Origin: Struthio camelus
Taxonomy: Eukaryota > Chordata > Aves > Struthioniformes > Struthionidae
Direction of reading: 5' to 3'
Length of the DNA stretch: 64,000 nucleotides
Assembly (NCBI RefSeq): GCF_040807025.1
Contig: NC_090951.1
Coordinates: 3,658,001-3,722,000 of the forward strand
Below, piece by piece: positions 23,930 to 34,249 of this stretch (positions within the stretch are counted from its first letter, which is position 1; each line of letters opens with the position of its first letter). Position numbers and translations under genes: made by a program. The notes beneath the pieces are model-generated. The model saw only the letters and a program-made list of their open reading frames with translations. It had not been told where the DNA came from and searched no databases.

Positions 23930-24215
23930 GTCTGGGGCGTTGCATGCGTCTAAGGTGCTGCGCACACTTCGGGGACCGTGATGTGCCCGCCTAGGGTGCT
24001 GCATGCATCTTGCGTGCTGTCCGTGTCTCGGGTGCTGTGCTGCAAATGTTGGGGTGCTGCGCTACACGTCTAGGGTGCTGTGCGCGTCTCGAATGCTGCA
24101 CCTGAGTTGAGCACTGTGCTGCAAACGCCTAGGAGCGGCATGCATTTCGGATGCTGTGCGTGTCTCCGATACTGTGCATGTGTCGGGTGCTGTGCGTCGC
24201 AGGTGCTAGACTGAA
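23930..24215. repeat. Degenerate GTGCTG-rich tandem repeat
   Basis: Motifs such as GGGTGCTGTGCGCGTCTCG recur with variable spacing of roughly 18-35 bp through this stretch (for example near 23954, 23994, 24016, 24034, 24052, 24073, 24150 and 24186). It looks like an older, decayed minisatellite with interspersed GCATGC and GCGTGTCTC words. It lies about 220 bp from the young 95-bp array but does not share its unit. Confidence 0.7.
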
Positions 24216-24619
24216 CAGAGCCCTTGAGCTGGAGTGTGTGCTGGCTTTATGCTTTATAATGCTGCCTGGGGAAGAGTGGTGATGCTGGAGACAGGAGGGT
24301 AGAGCAGTGCAAACAGTCCCTGAGCTGCTACGAGAGCTGCCCGTGAATAGATAGATGGGCAACCTTGTGCCAGCAAGCTGAGTTTATACTGAATGGGCCC
24401 TTTGGGTCAAGCAGGCACCATGTTTTTAATCTAATCCTTGATCTCCTCAGCGAGATTTATTGTGCTGCTGAATTTTCCTCTGCTGGTAATGGTATGAGTT
24501 CATCAAACAAGCTGTATAATATCGCTGCATCCTCAGGGATTTTTAGCCTGGAGCTTCACTTCTCTGGGCTATCTCAGCAACCAGCACAGGCAAAAGGGAC
24601 TGGCGCTTCATACTTGCAA

Positions 24620-25640
24620 GTGCATCTCCCCAGAGCGACCGGACGGCCCGGGGTCCTCGCCCTCTCCCGCGCTCCGGCTGCGCCGAACCCCTCTGTGCGG
24701 CGCTGCGATGGATGCAGCCGCTGACTCCGCAGGAGTCTGGATCCCACCCCAACCCAGGAGCAGGCTGCAGCGCTCGGGGCCGCGCCGTGGCTGGGTGACG
24801 CGCCAGAGCAACGCTTTGCACTGGCGGATGGACGGCAAAGCGGGTCCGTGACCTGCAGGCACATCTGGGCTGCCCAGCCGGCTCTTGACCCTGCTGCTGA
24901 TGGGCTAGAGGGAGGGATATTTATTACTCCAGCAGCAGGGATCATGGCCCGCTCCTTCGGCCGGCCGGGTCAAGGCTGCTGCTGGGCTCCCGGGAGGCCT
25001 CTGCAGAGCGCTCGGGAAGCGCGTTGCACGCAGAGCCGGAGAGAGAACGAGATCAGTTCCCTCGCTCGTCCTTGCAAATGGGTTAATACCCTCCCGAGAG
25101 AGAAACTTAACCAGCTGTTCTTGCAAGGTCTGGGCACTGCTACGGTGGTGAGCAGAGGGGACGGGAGACAGGAGGCGAATACCGCCCCTGGGAATCCAGC
25201 CCCGGCTCTGGCCGTCCTGGGAAGGGTACCGCGCCGGCTCCTGGGCTTTGCGGGAGCCCTGCCAGGACGGGCACGCGCCGACCCCGGGCAGCAAGCGCGC
25301 TGCAAATCACGCTGGCGGCGGGGCTCGGGCCGGGCTTTGTCGGGGCCACGGGCACGCAAACCGCAAATCTCCCAGCGGGCGAGCGTATGCGAGCACGGCC
25401 AGCAGGAGCAGCGGACGGGTTATTGCCAAGTCTTTCTGCCTTGGCAGCTGATGGACTTTTGAACGGCAAACGTTGCTGGTTTTGTCGCCTGAAGCGAACG
25501 GTGGCAGGTTGATGCCCCTCTGAGAAAAGCTGGGGACGAGCGCGGCAGAGCCTGGCAGCCGCGAGGGGCCCCCGAGCGACGGCGCGGTGAGAGATCCCCC
25601 AGGGCGAGAAACCTGGGGGCGGCAGCAGGCTGCGGCGGCT
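24620..25640. promoter_or_regulatory. CpG island
   Basis: The interval is GC-rich with dense CpG; 25141-25440 alone has about 33 CpGs by hand count. Open frames on both strands through it give low-complexity Arg/Ala/Pro/Gly peptides and are best explained by the lack of AT-rich stop codons. No start site or exon could be assigned. Confidence 0.65.
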
Positions 25641-25912
25641 GTTTTGATCGCACTTGCAGAATTAGCAGGATTTATTGCATGGAAGAGAAATATAAATGAG
25701 CTGAAGGTGCTAGAAAAACGGAGTCTAGTGAGAATCACACGCCAAACAGCAGTATTGCAGGATATATTAGTATAATCCAGATGATTCCTGGGAAAATCAA
25801 TACTGTGGGCCAAGCCCAGAACCCAGGGTTGCTCTTTTCTGGATTTTGAGGCATGAAATACTCTTCCTCCCCTCTTGCCCTCCCCTTCATTTTGAGCCTA
25901 TTTCTGTTTCAG

Positions 25913-25963
25913 TTATGGCCTGCATCGATTTGGGCCACCTTTCAGTGCTCCTTGCGTTCCCAG
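25913..25963 (+). other. Candidate 51-bp exon, unconfirmed
   Basis: The acceptor GAGCCTATTTCTGTTTCAG and the donor CCCAG|GTAAGCAG bracket 51 bp that are open in all three frames; one frame begins with ATG at 25915. Both sites are close to consensus. The segment is too short to judge coding content. Confidence 0.22.
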
Positions 25964-27004
25964 GTAAGCAGAAGAGCTTTCCCCGTCTGCAGCCCCTGTT
26001 CAGCTCACGTCTCATCTGCTCACCAGGCCACCTCCGTCCTTGAGATGGGATCAGCCAGGGCTTTGATTTCAAAGCCTGCTTTTTTTCCTTTTTTTTTTTT
26101 TTTTTGTTTCCCCCTTGTTTTGCTTCTCCCTCCTGCGAAATTTCCTCCCTCCTTGAAGATGCATATCTCCTCCCTGCTCTTAGGCTTTTATGTAGCACCT
26201 ATTAGGTCGCTGCCTCCGTGCGGATGAGGGCCAGCACAGATGTGCCGCAGCTCCAAGCCTCCACGTGACCCGTATTAAATCTCCCCGGACTCGAGGGGTC
26301 TGGAAAGGCGGCATCTGCAGTTGCTGTGGGTGCCATATAACAGCAAGGGGGCTGTTTCCACCAAAGGGGCCCTGACACACAGCGGAGGCGATACATCAGC
26401 GGGGGGACTTTGATTCTGATAGCGATCTGCACGCCGCTCGCCTCCAGTTCACAGCGATGGCGAGGTTTTATGACCCCGGTTTCCCCTCGGCTATTGCCCG
26501 TCTGCATCAGAGGGAACGGCATCGGCCGTTATCAGGATCTGCAGCAGCGGTACGGGGTACGGGGCTGGTGCGGCGGGTCTCCTCCTCCGAGGAAATGAGG
26601 GGTACGGGGAAATTGGGGGAGATTTCGCTTTCTTCTTCTCTCCAGGATATTAACAATTAGCTGCATCTCCTAAAGGGTTAATTGCAGAGGGTGATGCTTA
26701 GATGCAGGGAGCCTCTTTCTGCGATGCTGGTACAGTGCTTGGTGCCTTGCCCCACGGTGCTCCCCTACTGCAAGGCTAGCTGCACTCTGGGGGCTGGTTT
26801 TGGGGTGCGTGTCCAAAATAGCAACCACCGGACCCCTCTGGGTGCATTTATATGCCGGGCCAGTTGCATTTTGGGTTGCTTTTTTTATTCCCCCCGGAAA
26901 GTAAAGCTTCAGCCAACCCCCTGAGCAACTTCATAGGAGGGTGTCCTGGATTTCCAGGGCTGGGATCAGGCAGCCCTCCTCTGCCGAGTGGTAGCCAGCG
27001 CGTT

Positions 27005-27330
27005 CCCAAACACTGTCTGCTGTTATTGCATTAATTACAGTAATCTAATGGGAAACGTAAACAGGAAAACTCGGGAGGGAGATAAAGGGTGCAGGCTGCG
27101 GCGGGAAGGCAAGGCAGGGCTGACAAGCTCCCTCTGGCGCGAGGAATGGAGTTCAGCGTAAAGTTCACTTTTCGGCGAGCGGCTGGCCGCAGCTCAAAGG
27201 CGTTAATTAGTTTGGATAGATGGTAATCAGGCCAGCAGCCCCATCCATTTCCCCTTTCGGTGACAATCGCATTCCTGGGCCTGAAGCTCAGCTCCTCTCT
27301 GAGTTTTCCTGCAGAGGCCTAACGTCTTCA
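27005..27330. promoter_or_regulatory. Candidate conserved non-coding element
   Basis: Within GC-rich surroundings this block has homeodomain-type TTAATTA at 27031-27037 and again at 27203-27209, nearby TAATCTAAT, a forkhead-type GTAAACA at 27057-27063, and GATAAAG and GGTAATCAGG words. It is repeat-free and without a useful open frame. This looks like a developmental enhancer, but that rests on motif content only. Confidence 0.3.
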
Positions 27331-27589
27331 ATGCACGAGGCGCTGCGTAGCTGTGCGCGAGGTTTTTTTTTTTTTTTTTTTTAAAGACACTCACGTTTTA
27401 ATCCCACCCAAATTCAGCTGCTTTGCACCGCTGCCGGGCTTGCGAAGGAAAGGCAGAGATGCAAGGGTGCAAGCAGCTCTTCCCGGGGACTTTTTTGGTG
27501 CAAGGTAGGGAGCAAAGGACAGGCAACCCCTTGTTTTGCAGCGGTTTTGCTTCTGCCTGGTCTCACCCCTCCGTGATCTCCAAATGCTG

Positions 27590-28330
27590 CAGGGGCGCTG
27601 AACCTCCCCTGTTCCCGCGGCGGCCGGGAGCAAGCTGGGCCAGCAGGGCTCTTGAGGAAAGGGCCTTTCCCCAGCTCTGTTCGGCCCCGGCGGTGCTTAT
27701 GAGCACCTTTGGGTTTTGTTTCTTGAATTTGGGGCAAGGGAAAGAGGATACGGGCTCGAGAGGGGAAGGAAATGGGCCGGCTGCAAGGCAGCTCCTTCCC
27801 CTTTTATTCCACCTTGTTTTCATTGCTACAGCTCGGTTCCTGCTGCACTTGGCCCTGCTCCTCTCCCCGCGGCTCGCGCGCGCTGCGTCGTGGTGCATCG
27901 TGGCGCGCGGTGCGTCACGGCGCCCGGCTGCCCCTGCTCCCACGCAGCGCTGTGCTGCAGGGCCTTGGTTTTTGTTTCGAACGACTGTATCCGTGAGGAT
28001 CTGCAAAAGCCCTTTCTTAGGAGCTATTTTCAGAGCACACCAGAGATTTCCAAGCTCTGATCCTGCTTGGAAAGAAAATTCGGCGTATCTCCCCAGAGCG
28101 GCAGTGCGTTTAAGGGGCTTTTTTCCAGGGGTAACCGGAGAGGGTTTGCAGTCCTCGCGTGCCGTTCCCGCAAAATGCCCGTTTGTCGTCGTGCCCCGGC
28201 GGGCTCCCCGGCAGCTGTCTCCGGGTGCTCGGTGCAGCGTGTCGGCAGCGGGGCCCCCAGCACCGAGGCGCTAGCGCCCTTCTCGGAGGAGCCGCTGCTT
28301 CTCCCTTTCCCAGCGGGGAGGAGGCAGATC
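27590..28330. promoter_or_regulatory. CpG-rich block / CpG island
   Basis: Dense CpG runs occur, notably at 27865-27930 (alternating GCG words) and 28150-28330. A 283-codon plus-strand frame (27423-28274) crosses it, but its composition is random-like and it has no recognisable domain, so I do not call it a gene. Confidence 0.55.
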
Positions 28331-28818
28331 CCGGTTTCCGCCCCCGAGACCTTTTTGTTCTCCTGGATTTTTTCCTCTTGGCCAAGTCAGAAGGAAACCG
28401 ACTTTTTGATCTGAGCTCATATCTCAGCTATGAGATTTTTCTTCCCTGGCTGCATTTAGCCTGGGTAGATGCAGAGGGGGAAGGAGGCAGATGAAATTAC
28501 TGTTTATGTCACCTCCTCTAGCATTGAAGCAGCAAGCGGGTAACGTTCAAGCTGCCAAAGCCATTTCTTTTTATTAAATCCAGTCTCCTCAATAAGAAAC
28601 ACCCACCAGCGCAAGATGTCCAGTCCTTCCCTACTCTCCCCTGACCTCTGGCTGCTGGATGCTCCCAGCTCTTGGTGCAGGCAGCACCCGGGAGGCTCTG
28701 GCCCTCAAAGAGCACACAAAATCTGCAACAAAAGTCCTTTCCAAATACCTGTGGGTAGAAACCAGGAGCCAGAGAGAAAACAAAATCTGGCATAGATAAG
28801 GAGAAAGCCTCCACTCAC

Positions 28819-28924
28819 CTTTACGTTCAGCTTGCAAATCTAGTGCAAAGGGATTTAGTGCATCAGGAGGGGCAGCGCTGGCAATGTCAGACCATCGTGG
28901 AGCGAAGGACGCTTGTGCCCGCAT
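28819..28924 (-). other. Candidate minus-strand first coding exon, unconfirmed
   Basis: On the minus strand an ATG at 28922-28924 opens a 35-codon frame (MRAQASFAPRWSDIASAAPP, then a stretch ending LQAERK) that ends at a perfect consensus donor, AAAG|GTGAGTGG. The sequence just upstream on this strand is CpG-containing. The start context is mediocre and the peptide is not recognised. Confidence 0.22.
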
Positions 28925-29398
28925 CGCCGTCGCTCCCGCTCTGCTCCCGTTCACGAGTCACAAGCAGGTCTCTCGGGCCGCAGGGCTCCGCTTCCCTGTT
29001 CTTGCTCCAGGAACGATGACCTGAAAATGAAACAGGGCGAACCACGGTGTCACTCGGGGCCTCGGCGAGAAAATGGAACCGGCCCCAAAGGGAGCAAGCC
29101 CTGGCTGGCGGCCTCTTACTTCGCACGCTTTGTTTCCTGTTTTAGCTAAAGGAAGATGAGGGTTGAAGGTATGTTCTGCCGTACCAAAGCCACACTGCAG
29201 CAACGGCCACCTTGCGCAGCAGGACCCCTCCGGGGAGCGAGCGCGCCAGCCGAAAGCCTCTGCTGCACAGGGAGCTGCAGGTTGCAGTCCACCTCCGGGT
29301 GGTTTTTGGCCAGATGAGGTCTAAATGAGTTAGTGAGGTGGATAACGTCCTTCACACAGGCAGGGGAATGTGGCTGGGGTCTCTCGCTGGCTGGCACA

Positions 29399-29530
29399 AG
29401 TGATTATTGCTAGACCCATTTCACAGAAGAGAGGAGCTGAGGCGCGGAGAGCGACTTGCTGGGATCAGCTCGGTAACTCAGCAGCGTGGCCAGAAGTGAA
29501 CCTGTGTCCCTCGGGCTCCCAGCCGGGCCA
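29399..29530 (-). mobile_element. MIR-like SINE remnant
   Basis: The order GACCCATTTCACAGAAGAG, GCTGAGGCGCGGAGAG, CGACTTGCTGGGATCAGC, then CCTGTGTCCCTCGGGCTCCC follows the reverse complement of the MIR consensus, including the loss-of-function end of the tRNA-derived part. It is strongly diverged and has gained CpGs in this GC-rich surrounding. Confidence 0.6.
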
Positions 29531-29966
29531 GATAAACAGAGCACAGAGCAAGCAAGCGAGAAATTCCCACTAATTGCATCAGTCGTAACCACGGTCCTAG
29601 TCACTCACAAATATAGACCCAAACAGCATCATTAGAAGAGACCTCAGGACTCAAGAAAGCGTTACCATCGCCGAGCCCCAGAGCTGATGCGCGGACACAC
29701 AAAAGCTTCTTGCGGACGTCGGCTTCTTCTTAGCAGAGCCCGCACCGGCGGCGTCGGCAGCCCTCGGCTGCGTGGAGCTGCCTCGCTACCTGTTTGCACG
29801 GGCGTCTCGAGCGAGGTGTCGTTTTTCAGGGCTTGCGTGCCAGCCGTGCTAGAGAGCGGCTGCCAAGATAAATGACCAGGCTGCGTACAAAGACAAATTT
29901 CTTCTGAGTGGCCAAGCACAAGGTAGACTTGCTCCGGGGCAGGTCTAGCTTTCACAGAAGAATTTC

Positions 29967-30011
29967 GGGGAGGGGAAGGGGGGGGGAAAAAAAAAAAAAA
30001 AAAAAAAAAGA
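29967..30011. repeat. 45-bp homopurine tract, G-rich then A23
   Basis: GGGGAGGGGAAGGGGGGGGG is followed by 23 consecutive A (29987-30009) and GA. It is pure purine on the plus strand, with triplex and partial G-quadruplex potential. No upstream retroposon body was recognised, so the A-run is not taken as a retroposon tail. Confidence 0.9.
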
Positions 30012-30125
30012 CAGAGCTGGCTTTGTGCGCCGCTTCGCTGCTGGAGGCACCCGGTCCAAGGCGCGCGGGGGCTGAGGAAGACATCCTGGATCTGCGCCAC
30101 AAGGTGGTTTCATTATTAAAAAGAA

Positions 30126-30207
30126 ATATATATATATATACACACACACATGTGTACACATGCACGCATGCATATATACCCCTATGTTACGTGTGCGTGT
30201 GTGTGTA
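30126..30207. repeat. AT/CA/TG alternating dinucleotide tract
   Basis: Perfect purine-pyrimidine alternation runs 54 bp from 30126 to 30179 ((AT)n, then (AC)n, then TGTGTACACATGCACGCATG). A second run of 20 bp (30188-30207, mainly GT/GC) follows after a short break. It is a Z-DNA-prone microsatellite. Confidence 0.92.
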
Positions 30208-30269
30208 ATGAATAGGTGCGACCATTTTTCACTTCTCCAAAATTTGGCAAAACCGCCCAGAATTGAGAA

Positions 30270-30520
30270 GGAAACCGCGAGAAAGCGCAGTTGCAGACGA
30301 GTGTTTCTTTTGCCCCGGGGAGCGGAGGCTCGCGGCGGGGGGCTCGTAACTGATATTCTCTACGCTTGGGATTTGGGGGAGAGTTGGACCCAGAAGAGGG
30401 ACCGGCCGGCGCACGCTCCGGGAGAACGAGCCCCGCGGAGGCCGGAGCCCCTGCCCGAGGGTCTGCAAACGGTGCGGGAAGTGTCATCCAGGCGGTGCGC
30501 GGATCACGATGGGGTGATTT
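30270..30520. promoter_or_regulatory. CpG-rich block
   Basis: The block is GC-rich and CpG-dense (for example GACCGGCCGGCGCACGCTCC near 30400). It lies upstream of a very strong splice-acceptor-like sequence at 30600-30639, so it could hold a promoter or first exon. A smaller CpG-rich patch follows at about 31000-31230. Confidence 0.4.
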
Positions 30521-30639
30521 TATCGAAGGAAAACGTTTTCCTCGAACCCAGACAGATGATGCTTTTTTGTCGCGGTCTCTCGCTTTGCCGGCAGGCTTTG
30601 TTTTTCTCTTTCTGAGCATATCTTTGTGTTTCTTTTCAG

Positions 30640-30893
30640 AAGGAGGGGGAAAAAAATCACCCCGGTGTTCTCCGCAAACAAGTTCCCTCTTCCTGCTCAT
30701 CCCGGGCGGCATTACAGAAATCCTATGCGCTTCTTGTCAAAATCGGCCGCGTTTTATATATTTTTGACGATGCTGAAAGCAGTGAGAATCGGGTCCTTTC
30801 CCCGCCTTTTGTGGCTGCCCACAGTGACGCTCCTTGCTTGGACCTCACCTGGATTTGCATCAGCGTAACGGGGAGCGTAACAGGGCTCTGAAC
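30640..30893 (+). other. Candidate exon after a strong acceptor, unconfirmed
   Basis: ATATCTTTGTGTTTCTTTTCAG ends at 30639. The frame that follows (KEGEKNHPGVLRKQ onward) is open for about 84 codons to a TGA near 30893 and contains no ATG. A CpG-rich block lies 120-370 bp upstream. A usable donor (GCA|GTGAGAAT) occurs near 30781. The peptide is unfamiliar and codon bias is not decisive. Confidence 0.2.
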
Positions 30894-31849
30894 CTCTGTC
30901 AACCCTGCTGTCTAGCGAACAAGGCAAGCGTGTGAACCCAGCTATTAAGAGCCCTTTCTGCAAGCGCCGGACAATTTAAAATACACCTGGAACAATAAAA
31001 CGAGGGCTTGCGCCAGGCAGCCGTTACGCAGGCTGCGGCCGCCGGGCTGGCCTCTCCCTCGGCCCCGTTCTCCTCGCTTTCAAGTTGCCTCGTCTCGCTA
31101 ACGAAGGAGAAGGGTCCCGGCCGCCAGTCCGCTCCGAAACGCCACCTTCCCAGCAGGCGCGTCGGCGAGCGGTTCGCTGGTCTTTATGTGCCTCGGGGCC
31201 ATCCTCTCTCCTTTCCCCCGCCGGCTTGGGGAGGAAGTTTGCAGGATGTTATCAGCATCCTGTTTCTGTGACCTGCTGAGCAATAGCATGTAAATATGTC
31301 TCCCCTTCGCCACACCCCAGCGTCAACCTTTTGGCTCCTGTCTGCTGGCCGTGTTCGGCAAGATTAATGTGTTTTTCAGCTACGGGCACAGCTAACAGGG
31401 AGGGATTTTTAATCCTTTAAAGCATGAGAGTATTTTGCACGTGCGGAGAAACTTGGCAGTTCTGGGGCTCTTTTACCGATTTCCTAATATTCGCTGATAT
31501 TGTGGCTAGAAAGCCTTTCCGGCAGCATTTCTGGAGCGTGTTAATAAGAGTGTTTTAGAGCATCTCACACTGGGCCATCCAGCAAGCATGTTCAAGGTGT
31601 CTCACGTCTGTGCTTCGCCGGGTCCTTAGACAGCAGGGAGCAATCCTGGCTTTCTCCTTAGATACTGATCAGAGAGCCCCAGCTGTTTGATGAAAAACAA
31701 ATAAAAACAACAACAAAAAAGCAGAAAAATAGAAACTATTCTGTCCGTCTTGAGTGAGGGCTAAGCGGACAAATGATGGCTCCGTAGCCATTTGGGGAGT
31801 TTCCTCCGGACCAGTCGGTAACACTGAGCTCTGACAGTCCATATTCCTT

Positions 31850-32160
31850 GTTTTCATCAGCATTCATGATGTTGGCCATGATCCACCTAATTCTATAATC
31901 CATTATCGCTGGAGCTAGTCAGACAGAGCAGCTTTCCATTGGAAATAGCTTTGCCGAAATCGAATCCTTTGCAGGAAATGCCTTTGTTTCGTTGAAAAAT
32001 GTCAAGCGAAGAATATGAAAGGGACCCACTTGAGCCTGCTCATTTCATATTGATGTTCATGTAATTTTATAATAACATAGGCCCTCTGATATTAGTATAA
32101 CATTTCAATAGGCCTGGAACAAAACATTCCAGGGGCTCCAAATATATATATATATTTAGG
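31850..32160. promoter_or_regulatory. Candidate conserved non-coding element
   Basis: AT-rich unique DNA with low CpG, ATTCATGATG, CTAATTCTATAATCCATTAT and TTTCATATTGATGTTCATG words, and an (AT)7 run near 32143-32156. It has no repeat similarity and no long frame. Confidence 0.25.
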
Positions 32161-32164
32161 CATT

Positions 32165-33829
32165 CTCGTTCCAAGAGAAGAAAGTGAAGTGCCAACTGTT
32201 CAGACTGCTCCAGAGCGAAAACAAATCTTAGAAATTCCCATCAGAAGGGGGTTTTGCTCCGTAGGGAGCGAGCGCCACTTTACCAGGCTAGTAGGAAGCC
32301 TGGGCTCGTCCCCATTGCGGCCTGGCCCTGGTGCTGGTGCCTGGGATCTCTTTTTTTTTTTTTCCAGGCATGTAATAATAAAAAAAAATTAGGAAAAATA
32401 GTAAGTGTGGCCTTTTTAGGCCAAAAGAAACAAAGGTCCCATGAGCATATTTCAGTGGAGTTTCATGGAAGAATGGAGCTTTCAGAGACAGGAGGAGCTC
32501 TTGTGAATTTTTTGAAAATAGGTGCCTGGGCACTTCTTCTGTGAGGAGCTGGACTGAGCATGGTCCCTGCGAGATGCCACAGACTCTGCAGGGGAAAGAA
32601 GAGTACCAACAGCCTGGCGAGGGAAAGGCTTTGCCCCAAGCTTGGATCCTCTTAGCCATAGGAGAACCTGACCGTGAGACTTGAAGCCACAGGGACCCAT
32701 GCTACCTTGTTTTCCCGGCTCACAGAGCTCCTCAAGTCTTTACCTTGTGGTTTCTGAACCACTGGGATTCACGTTCTCCAGCGTGAGGCATAGAAAGCCA
32801 AGATTCTCGTGTGCTGCCCTGGTGCTAGGACTTGGCCTTTAAGAAAAACGCTGAATTTCGTATTACTTCCTTGTGGGCTGGCCACACAGGGAGGTAACAG
32901 CCGTGTCATATTTGCGGATGTATCAGAGCTTGCGTTCATGACTGGCGTGGGGGCGACGTTGGTTTTTGGCTCCTGGCTGGGCTGTACACCCATATCACGC
33001 TCTGCCTGGTCAGCTCCAGCCTTCTGTTTGTGCTTCCCAAGGCCAGAAGCGGGGCAAAGTCCAGGATCCCCAGTTCCTCTGTCTAGAAAAGAGGTGAGCA
33101 TAGAGACCTCCAAAGTCATGAGCTGCCTGGAGAGGGTAGGGGCCAGCCATCCTATCTCTTCCAGTACAAGGACTGGGGCATCAGGTGAAGCTTGCAGGAG
33201 CCAAGGTCAAACAAGGAGAAGGAGGTGGCTGATCCCGAAAGTGCTGGAGGACCAGAGTGCCTGGCACAGGGCAGCTTGGCTGTGATGGTTCACATGCCCC
33301 TAGTGGACACTGGGGCCCCTGGGAGGCAATTGCACAGAGGGTCACCAGTACATGGAAACCTGATTTGCCCCAACAAGTCCTTGGGCTGAAAACAGTTGAA
33401 GGAAAAGACCGTATATGGGGCAGGGACCTTGTCCTGTCCTTCAGCATCTGCTTTGTTAGAGACACAGTGTTGGTGTCTGTGGTCTCATCCCATCCAGCTC
33501 CTGTCCTGATTTGGTGTTTCTGTGTGCTGGACCCCGCTGCCCCATAGAAATCGAGGTGGCCCTGGTAAGGAAGCCAACTTCCAAGCGATTGGGTGGACGC
33601 CACAGCTGAAACTGTGGCCACTTGCTGCTGCCTTGTTTCACTATGGTCCCTGGCTCCTCCAGGGGCTTCTGCATCGCTGGGGGTCCTGGCAGCAGCCACC
33701 CTGCCCAGGGTTCCCAGAGAAATCCCCGAGTCCTCTCCCCTTTCTCAGTCTCCCTGCTCTTTTCCGCTCCCCTAGCAGCTGTCCACTCATTGAGAAATTA
33801 TTCCCCAAGGCTGCTTGGGAATACAAACG
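32165..33829. other. Unique non-coding DNA
   Basis: Overlapping 100-170 codon frames at 33181-33929 on both strands lack recognisable domains. A GTGAGC donor-like site lies near 33092. I see no supported gene. Confidence 0.35.
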
Positions 33830-34030
33830 AGCATGCAATAGGAACAATAAATTACACCGACTGTCATGGATGCTGCCAGAAGATGCAATAGCTGAGGCCG
33901 TTTCAAGCGATATTAATTCAACACGCTGACAGAAAAGCTGCCGGAGTTATTGTTATCGCAGTGCCTTGACAGGGCTGTCACCTCCGTGCCAGCTGTTAGG
34001 GTGACACGGTGCGTTTAAGGATACTTTGTC
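33830..34030. promoter_or_regulatory. TGACAG (MEIS/PKNOX/TGIF-type) site cluster
   Basis: Four copies of the TALE-homeodomain core TGACAG lie within 120 bp: CTGTCA at 33861-33866, TGACAG at 33927-33932, TGACAG at 33967-33972 and CTGTCA at 33975-33980. The last two form an inverted pair, TGACAGGGCTGTCA. The surrounding sequence has ACAATAAATTA, TATTAATTC and TTATTGTTATC words. The site identity follows known TALE-factor binding preferences; function is inferred. Confidence 0.35.
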
Positions 34031-34063
34031 GGCAGTGATTTGTTCATCCCTTCTTCCCTGCAG

Positions 34064-34246
34064 GTTTGGTGCTCTGTAAATGCAAGACTGCTGGTGATGA
34101 GAGAGACTGACGCTTTGCCCCAAGGCGTACGGAGCAGCCACAGCTCCAGCAGCCCTGAAAATCAGGCCCAGTTATCCTGGCTAAAGGGATCCTTGTGGGA
34201 ACAGCTGGGACATCTAAGGAGCAATGGTCATCAGCAAGCTGTATCA
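34064..34246 (+). other. Candidate plus-strand exon, unconfirmed
   Basis: A strong acceptor (CATCCCTTCTTCCCTGCAG) precedes 34064, and a GTGAGC donor with A at -1 follows 34246. The 183 bp between are exactly 61 codons, open in one frame, with a hydrophilic Ser/Gln-rich peptide (part reads SPENQAQLSWLKGSLWEQLG). It lies directly downstream of the TGACAG cluster. The peptide is unfamiliar. It may be a coding exon, part of a non-coding transcript or chance. Confidence 0.25.
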
Positions 34247-34249
34247 GTG

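Noticed and set aside
27423..28274. 283-codon plus-strand open frame, the longest in the window
   Set aside because: It lies in CpG-rich DNA, where stops are rare. The translation is random-like, overlaps equally long frames on the other strand and shows no domain.
29987..30009. A23 run as the tail of a processed pseudogene or retroposon
   Set aside because: The sequence upstream is a G-rich purine run with no coding or repeat body and no target-site duplication.
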